From Lanius collurio (Eukaryota; Chordata; Aves; Passeriformes; Laniidae), in contig JACBWW010000015.1 of the NCBI GenBank assembly GCA_020086605.1, forward strand, positions 5,646,943 to 5,710,942: a DNA stretch of 64,000 bases. Direction: 5' to 3'. Each line of letters starts with the position of its first letter. Positions within the stretch are counted from its first letter, which is position 1. The notes under the pieces were generated by a model that made no database searches, was not told where the DNA came from, and saw only the letters and a list, made by a program, of their open reading frames with translations. Made by a program: the position numbers and the translations under genes. Positions 63,576 to 64,000 of the stretch are shown piece after piece.

Positions 63576-64000
63576 GTAAGTGGTTAAGAAGGCTTTTGTA
63601 ATTATGACAAATTCAACATGCTTTGTATATTTTTTTAGTGCCTTGTGATGTTTATTTTTTGGTTTTGTGTTTCTTTAATATTTTGTGATACCTCAGTTCT
63701 GTGTTTAAAAATTACAGCAAAGGAGAACAGAGTGTTACAAATTTTCTCTGTGTTGGTTAAATGCTAAGTAATTCTTGCTACTCAGGAGCGATGAATTCCA
63801 CCAGTTGAATTAAAAAGCTCATTACCTCAGCAATGTAAGCTGTACTGAACAGGGCTAAACTGTAAGGCCTCCAGCTCTACTGGGAAAGAAATATTTCCCT
63901 TACTAATATTTTCATTTATTTTAGGAATCTTGTTTATTCCTCTTTGGAACAAGCTGTGACCTGTCATCAGGTTCTGTTTTATTTCTAAATGGCAATGAGT
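63576..64000 (+). other. GPM6A: Start of GPM6A intron 3 (runs off the window)
   Basis: The sequence begins with a consensus donor, GTAAGT, directly after the Trp codon that ends exon 3. The remaining 425 bp is AT-rich, contains no recognisable repeat, and does not reach the next exon. Confidence 0.85.

Noticed and set aside
1..64000. CRISPR arrays, operons, rRNA or tRNA genes
   Set aside because: No regularly spaced repeats, no ribosome-binding-site-led gene runs, and no tRNA box A/B pair were seen. The one GGTTCAAATC-like string (about 8568) lies inside the solo LTR without a tRNA fold. Spliced exons and CR1 elements show this is vertebrate DNA.

Overview
The window looks like AT-rich, intron-dominated DNA from a bird nuclear genome. 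The interspersed repeats are CR1 LINEs, with the conserved CR1 ORF2 tail recognisable in several copies, plus two solo LTRs of endogenous retroviruses. No Alu, L1 or other mammalian repeats were seen. The 1030-bp LTR has ends reminiscent of songbird ERV families, so a passerine is plausible but not proven.

Only one host protein-coding gene can be supported: GPM6A (neuronal membrane glycoprotein M6-a, proteolipid/DM20 family) on the + strand. Two consecutive internal coding exons are present, at 50644-50836 and 63419-63575. They are joined by a 12,582-bp GT-AG intron and followed by the start of the next intron. Together they encode the palmitoylation-type cysteine cluster, TM1, the first extracellular loop, TM2 and the start of the cytoplasmic loop. 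The 5' coding exon was not found, so positions 1-50643 are most likely the large first intron (or, less likely, partly 5' flank). The later exons lie beyond position 64000.

Layout. 1-3.24 kb: three CR1 copies, two on the minus strand and one on the plus strand. 8.19-10.31 kb: a CR1 copy interrupted by a complete solo LTR (8471-9500) with a 5-bp target duplication, a clean nested insertion. 23.56 kb: a small CR1 fragment. 34.36 kb: a short possible retroviral env remnant. 40.06-40.33 kb: a second, unrelated 270-bp solo LTR with a 6-bp target duplication, three CCAAT boxes, a TATA-like box and a polyadenylation signal. 49.7-50.6 kb: an unusual run of strong splice-acceptor-like sites and short open stretches just upstream of GPM6A exon 2. 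The remainder is unique AT-rich intronic sequence with microsatellites, small tandem duplications and a few notable palindromes.

No operon, CRISPR array, rRNA, tRNA or bacterial-type system was seen. I found no convincing novel gene system. The best leads are the nested LTR, the 40-kb LTR as a possible promoter inside a neural gene, the clustered substitutions in the M6a extracellular loop, the acceptor-rich block before exon 2, and an AP-1-containing hairpin at 27.7 kb.
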